Positions 62,277-64,000 of a stretch of 64,000 nt of DNA are shown piece after piece; position 1 is the first letter of the stretch, and the number at the start of each line of letters is the position of its first letter. The position numbers were made by a program, and so were the translations under genes. The stretch comes from Entamoeba invadens IP1 (taxonomy: Eukaryota; Evosea; Mastigamoebida; Endamoebidae), in NCBI RefSeq assembly GCF_000330505.1, contig NW_004440163.1:1274-65273 (forward strand), given 5' to 3'. Under the pieces are notes generated by a model, which did not search any database, was not told the DNA's origin, and worked only from the letters and a program-made list of their open reading frames with translations.

Positions 62277-62618
62277 TTACTGGATTTCAAATGAACGACA
62301 AACCATTGCTATTTTCGCCGTCTCGTTTTGTTTAGTAAAGAAAAAGACACGGGTTTGGAGTTTTCCAACCGTTTTGATTTTGCACGACGAAGAGACGGTG
62401 TCATTTGGCCCAACAAGACCCATCGTTTGCAACTCCGCCAACACTCCCTTTTCGATGGTCACTGTTTTCTCGAGGTTTCTTGCCTGTAAGAAGAATTGAG
62501 AAGATCCATTTGTAAATTTATATTGTTCGTTAAGTCCCTGTTCTGTCGACTCGACTGTGAAATCGTCGTCGTAGTTATACACAAATTTGAACAGTGTTGA
62601 TGTGATCTTCTTTCCCAT
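62277..62618 (-). CDS. hypothetical small protein
   Basis: 113 residues from ATG 62618 (MGKKITSTLFKFVYNY). No recognised domain. Its C-terminal half (CKIKTVGKLQTRVFFFTKQNETAKI) resembles a segment of the protein encoded by 61212-62231, which starts only 45 bases downstream of this stop on the same strand. The two could be separate genes of one family, or one gene with a missed intron; a simple in-frame join was not found. Confidence 0.45.
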   Translation of the reverse strand: MGKKITSTLFKFVYNYDDDFTVESTEQGLNEQYKFTNGSSQFFLQARNLEKTVTIEKGVLAELQTMGLVGPNDTVSSSCKIKTVGKLQTRVFFFTKQNETAKIAMVCRSFEIQ

Positions 62619-62687
62619 CAGACCGCTCTTTCTTTTCAAGTTCTTCTTATGTTTTTAAACCCAACTAATGCATAACAAATCAATGGA

Positions 62688-63668
62688 TTACTCCGAAGCA
62701 AACACATCGTTACTAAGCGGAGAGACTCTAATACACCCGTCATCAGACCCAGTGAAGACTGATTTTCCGTCTTGAGCAAAGACGATTGTGTTGATAGTAC
62801 CAAAGTGTCCTGGAAGTCGAACAATCTCTTGACCATCAATAGCGTTGACAAAAGTGGTCATCAACATAGACATATCTCTCTGTGTCATAGTCATCATTGC
62901 TTTGTCCTGACCTCCTCCAACAGCGTAATAATCTGTGAATGGCGCAAACCCAATAGATTGGAGTGGGTATCCAGACTCAAAGACGGAAATAACATCTTCT
63001 GGCTTTCTAATATCATGCACAAACGACTTCCCATCTTTTCCAGTCGTCCCCAACAATATATCATAGCTATCACTCTCGATATCTGTGATCTCGTTTTTGT
63101 GTGACTCAAATCGAACGCCCTGTCCATTCGTACGGGTGTCTTTCACCACCAAATGTCCTAACTCATCGCCAACTATAATCGTATCATTGGTGATCCACTT
63201 CGCCTTAGTCAATGGGGGGCGCTCCTGAGAGTAAACAGCGGTGGGCGATTCAATTTGTGGGTCAACAACATACACAGAAGACACAAACGACTTGAAACTC
63301 GCAGTGACTACCATCAGTTTTTCGTTGTTTGGTGAAAGCTCGACAACCCTAACTGGCGAGTAGTTTCCCTTCGCCATCAACTTTGTCAACAACTTCTTCC
63401 CAGTCTCCAACTCAAAGCAGAAGACCGACCCATCTCTACTCGCTAAATAGAGGCGCATCCCATCCGCAGATATCGTGCAATCAGAGACTGCACCGTCACA
63501 TGTGTATACACCCATGGAGGTCAGCGGGTCGACTTTCCAAAGCATCGCTGTTTTATCATTCGAACACGACACAAAATAATCTCCCTCACGGGTGAGTTCC
63601 AGCTTAGTAATTGGGCCTTCATGCCCTTTCAACACGGTGCTTGTTATTGTAACTCCTCGTTGCGACAT
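62688..63668 (-). CDS. EIF3I: eukaryotic translation initiation factor 3 subunit I (eIF3i), WD40
   Basis: 326 residues from ATG 63668 (MSQRGVTITSTVLKGHEGPI). Seven WD40-like blades. Diagnostic eIF3i segments are present: LKGHEGPITKLELTREGD, FVSCSNDKTAMLWKVD, GAVSDCTISADG, GGGQDKAMMTMTQRDM (the GGGQ+A..VT motif) and RLPGHFGTINTIVFAQDGKSV, with FTGSDDGCIRV. This is the TRIP-1/TIF34 component of the eIF3 complex, a scaffold in translation initiation. The length and WD layout match the family. An ATG at 63731 would add 21 residues with no family support. Confidence 0.9.
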   Translation of the reverse strand: MSQRGVTITSTVLKGHEGPITKLELTREGDYFVSCSNDKTAMLWKVDPLTSMGVYTCDGAVSDCTISADGMRLYLASRDGSVFCFELETGKKLLTKLMAKGNYSPVRVVELSPNNEKLMVVTASFKSFVSSVYVVDPQIESPTAVYSQERPPLTKAKWITNDTIIVGDELGHLVVKDTRTNGQGVRFESHKNEITDIESDSYDILLGTTGKDGKSFVHDIRKPEDVISVFESGYPLQSIGFAPFTDYYAVGGGQDKAMMTMTQRDMSMLMTTFVNAIDGQEIVRLPGHFGTINTIVFAQDGKSVFTGSDDGCIRVSPLSNDVFASE

Positions 63669-64000
63669 AGAAGGGTATCTGCTTTTTAATTTATTTAAGG
63701 GTTTGCTCTGTCGTATTTTTAGTTTCCTCAAACACCCTTTCCCCTATTATTCCCGTCTTTTGCGGTGTTCCAAGCTTATACTTTTTATGTTTTAAATTTC
63801 GTAGTAATTCTTTTCCCAGAAGTGGGACTTGTCTAAAGATATTAACTATACTACAACATACAAAACTATTACAAATGGTTACATAACAATAATGGGAAAC
63901 AGTATCTAGAGTCCAATATAATTATCAGTGATAAGTAAACCAACATCGATCCAATGAAGTGGTAAAGTAAACAACAAAATGAAATGAAGAATAAATAAAA
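63669..64000. other. intergenic end of the window
   Basis: About 330 bases, moderately A/T-rich, upstream of eIF3i. No convincing gene start or RNA gene. Confidence 0.4.

Noticed and set aside
1..64000. tRNA genes, rRNA genes or CRISPR arrays
   Set aside because: I looked for cloverleaf-like GC-richer stretches and regular spaced repeats; none was convincing. The tRNA-array units typical of Entamoeba were not seen.

Overview
The window looks like protist nuclear DNA from the genus Entamoeba. Intergenic DNA is very AT-rich, and compact genes lie on both strands. Introns are few and mostly 40-100 nt, with a GTTTGT (or GTTCGT) donor and an AG acceptor. The gene content also fits: a BspA-like leucine-rich repeat protein, an Entamoeba-type transmembrane kinase, an acetate kinase of the Entamoeba type and a rubrerythrin-like protein. 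Several different DNA-transposon families are present, which would fit E. invadens or E. moshkovskii better than E. histolytica; the species is an inference. Two 100-base runs of N (18501-18600 and 44093-44192) are assembly gaps, and each interrupts a gene.

Layout. 1-4.95 kb is AT-rich with no intact gene; it holds short motif arrays, a 9-copy 8-bp repeat, a pair of direct repeats and decayed coding-like fragments. 5-12 kb is a mobile-element-rich zone. It has a BspA-like gene, two separate terminal-inverted-repeat (TIR) elements that each carry a fragment of an HSP70 gene, a truncated membrane-protein gene, and a three-exon PIN/auxin-efflux-carrier-like transporter. 11.8-30 kb holds two secreted proteins (one a probable glycoside hydrolase), a membrane metallophosphoesterase, a probable trafficking adaptor, an acyl-CoA-synthetase-like protein, an FHA-kinase, a frameshifted transmembrane pseudokinase and a TGS-domain uridine kinase. 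30.1-32.3 kb is a pogo/mariner-type element with TA target-site duplication (TSD) and a broken transposase.

32.6-45.6 kb holds an unknown protein, acetate kinase, a PP1/PP2A-type phosphatase (one intron), a 444-bp Mutator-type miniature element with a 10-bp TSD, a RasGEF plus RhoGAP-like protein (one intron), a Rab GTPase (two introns), a START-domain protein, a protein split by a gap, and a membrane RING protein. 46-64 kb holds a dolichol-kinase-like enzyme, three deubiquitinase-type genes in a row (two USPs and one OTU), ERCC1/Rad10, a possible nuclear factor, a cyclin, a divergent histone H3, an OCRL-type inositol 5-phosphatase, an M28-peptidase-like membrane protein, a rubrerythrin-like protein, two hypothetical proteins and eIF3i.

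Most genes are ordinary single-copy housekeeping or signalling genes with no operon logic. The most notable material is the set of transposable elements, above all the two TIR elements carrying different HSP70 pieces within 5 kb, and several genes disrupted by small indels.
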